Below, one piece after another: positions 62,927 to 64,000 of a stretch of DNA of 64,000 nucleotides (positions within the stretch are counted from its first letter, which is position 1; each line of letters starts with the position of its first letter). This stretch comes from Candidatus Gastranaerophilales bacterium (GTDB taxonomy: Bacteria > Cyanobacteriota > Vampirovibrionia > Gastranaerophilales > Gastranaerophilaceae): positions 1-64,000 of the forward strand of contig CALUWM010000002.1 of the NCBI GenBank assembly GCA_944324485.1. The letters run 5' to 3'. Under the pieces are notes generated by a model. It did not search any database and had not been told where the DNA came from. It worked only from the letters and a program-made list of their open reading frames with translations. The position numbers and the translations under genes were made by a program.

Positions 62927-63395
62927 TAGTAACTCCTTGTAATTCATTCGATAACATCGATTTTAATTCGCTAACCGGTTTATTTTGTAATCTTGATACA
63001 TTATATTTAAAGATATCAAATTCTACTTTTGTGTTTCCAAAATCTCTAATCTTTTTAGCAGCAGCTATGGTGTTATCTTTAATTTTATTTCCAAATGCAA
63101 TTGCGTTAGTTTTTAGAGATGAAAATTTATTAATTGTGCCAACCCACGCGCTTGCAAGTAATTTACCTGTATTTTGCATTCTTTCTTTTAAAGAAATTGC
63201 ATTTTTGGTATTTTCGTTAACCTTTTCAGCCTTTTCAAATACATCCATTTGAATAACTGTACCTTTAAAAGTTATACCAAATGGGTTTGTTTGTGTTTTG
63301 TTTGTTTCTTGAGCTTTATCAGTTTTATTCAATCTTGCTGCTCTAAACTTATTAAAAGCTTCAATGCTTGATCTTAGGGGGGAAATTTTTTGCAT
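62916..63395 (-). CDS. Orphan protein with N-terminal ITFKG motif
   Basis: A 159-residue protein of unknown function. The first 38 residues are basic and Asn/Thr-rich; GITFKGTVIQM follows (motif at 41-45). The middle (SLKERMQNTGKLLASAWVGTINKFSSLKTNAIAFGNKI) is amphipathic and rich in Ala/Lys, and the end returns to a polar helix. No signal peptide. AAGGCAG lies before the ATG. Co-transcribed with the overlapping HEAT-like gene; the two may work as a pair. Confidence 0.65.
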   Translation of the reverse strand: MQKISPLRSSIEAFNKFRAARLNKTDKAQETNKTQTNPFGITFKGTVIQMDVFEKAEKVNENTKNAISLKERMQNTGKLLASAWVGTINKFSSLKTNAIAFGNKIKDNTIAAAKKIRDFGNTKVEFDIFKYNVSRLQNKPVSELKSMLSNELQGVTNEQ

Positions 63396-63492
63396 ATCTT
63401 CTGCCTTTCTTGTTAATACTTTGTAATACGTTTATCCTAAATAAAAACTATCATAGTTGCCATTTTAAAAAATCAATCTTTTGATTGAAAAA

Positions 63493-63999
63493 TTAAAATT
63501 TTATCACTCCAATAAGACGAATATTGTTGAAATTATAAACCACAATCCAACTTTTTTGCTCATCAATATAGATGATTTCAGCATCTTTCCATTCAATTTC
63601 AGAAGGATTTTCACCCTTTAAATATTTTCTATATTCCTTTTCTTGTTTTCTTTTAAATTTTGAATAACTCATTTTTTCAGGCTTAAATTGCTCAGGATTA
63701 TTTGTTTCAAAAAATTTAGTCTCAATAACAGGGATTTTAGCTTTCAATTTTCCACTCTGATAAATCAGTAAAAAATCAAGATATTTGTCAGGACAAATAT
63801 TATAAAACCCTTTTTTTAAACCATAGCCATCTTCATTAATTATATTATCTTCTAAAATTAAAACAGCAGAAGCTTGTTTGTTTGGCGAATATTTATCAAT
63901 TAATTTTGTTTCATCCTTTTCTCCACTGGGATAAATTGCATTTGGAGTATATTGATTTTTAAAATATTCATAAGCAATTAAATTATTATCTAAAATCAT
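63493..63999 (-). CDS. Hypothetical protein, possibly cut by the window edge
   Basis: At least 168 residues, beginning at an ATG one base from the window edge, so the real start may lie outside. It contains VLILEDNIINEDGYGLKKGFYNICPDKYLDFLLIYQSGKLKAKIPVIET, which reads as a compact beta-rich fold, then a Lys/Glu-rich helix (about 109-135) and a final pair of strands (AEIIYIDEQKSWIVVYNF). No signal or membrane segment is seen and I do not recognise the family. A poly-T/A gap separates it from the ITFKG gene downstream. Confidence 0.65.
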   Translation of the reverse strand: MILDNNLIAYEYFKNQYTPNAIYPSGEKDETKLIDKYSPNKQASAVLILEDNIINEDGYGLKKGFYNICPDKYLDFLLIYQSGKLKAKIPVIETKFFETNNPEQFKPEKMSYSKFKRKQEKEYRKYLKGENPSEIEWKDAEIIYIDEQKSWIVVYNFNNIRLIGVIKF

Positions 64000-64000
64000 A

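Overview
The window is a very AT-rich, gene-dense bacterial chromosome segment: about 60 protein genes, one tRNA and no rRNA. It has a diderm envelope (two TolC-type channels, a MacAB-type pump, a lipoprotein), a cyanobacterial-style SLH-domain protein, a cyanobacterial-type BioY, type IV pilus parts and a flagellar export block. That mix, with very low GC and many small AT-rich orphan genes, fits the non-photosynthetic cyanobacterial relatives (Vampirovibrionia/Melainabacteria, Gastranaerophilales). The assignment is inferred from gene content and was not tested by a search.

Layout. 1-8.3 kb: Hsp20 (cut by the window edge), prmC with two small orphan genes, a pseudopilin, a PIG-L-like protein without its metal motifs, a TPR protein overlapping dusB and a GIY-YIG gene, a structured non-coding stretch, a small membrane protein and an HExxH metallopeptidase. 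8.4-20.9 kb: a QueD-like protein with a zinc ribbon, sulP-eamA, groESL with an odd repeat-flanked insert at its 3' end, pnp, a lipoprotein, a TolC protein, ogt-Hrb, eamA and a GNAT gene. 20.9-32.7 kb: MATE exporter, guanidino-modifying enzyme, orphan, helicase-nuclease, a 130-bp tandem repeat that copies the 3' end of tRNA-Arg(ACG), and a tolC-macA-macB(ATPase)-macB(permease)-crcB operon. 32.7-45.7 kb: housekeeping genes (ynbB, yajQ, rpsU, nadK, recN, dnaA, two sigma-70 factors, rlmB) plus a radical SAM/M16 peptidase pair that leaves dnaA from a perfectly symmetrical promoter. 45.7-54.5 kb: PilM-PilN fusion and PilO, a nitroreductase/GT-C/Ctp protease/response-regulator cluster, speD, rimI, bioY. 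54.4-64 kb: fliR-Q-P-O and a double-SPOA C-ring protein, upp, an amidohydrolase without key ligands, an SLH protein and small orphans.

The most interesting patterns are: (1) five unrelated proteins, including a metallopeptidase and a guanidino-modifying enzyme, share a short N-terminal motif hydrophobic-[NST]-F-x-[GA] and lack a Sec signal, so a common sorting or export signal is possible; (2) at least seven genes have a -10 box ending only 5-8 nt before the start codon and no Shine-Dalgarno, which points to leaderless mRNAs; (3) the dnaA/radical-SAM intergenic region is a 16-bp perfect inverted repeat encoding identical overlapping promoters on both strands; (4) two non-coding elements abut and re-create the 3' ends of groEL and a tRNA gene; (5) several enzyme-like proteins have lost catalytic or metal-binding residues.
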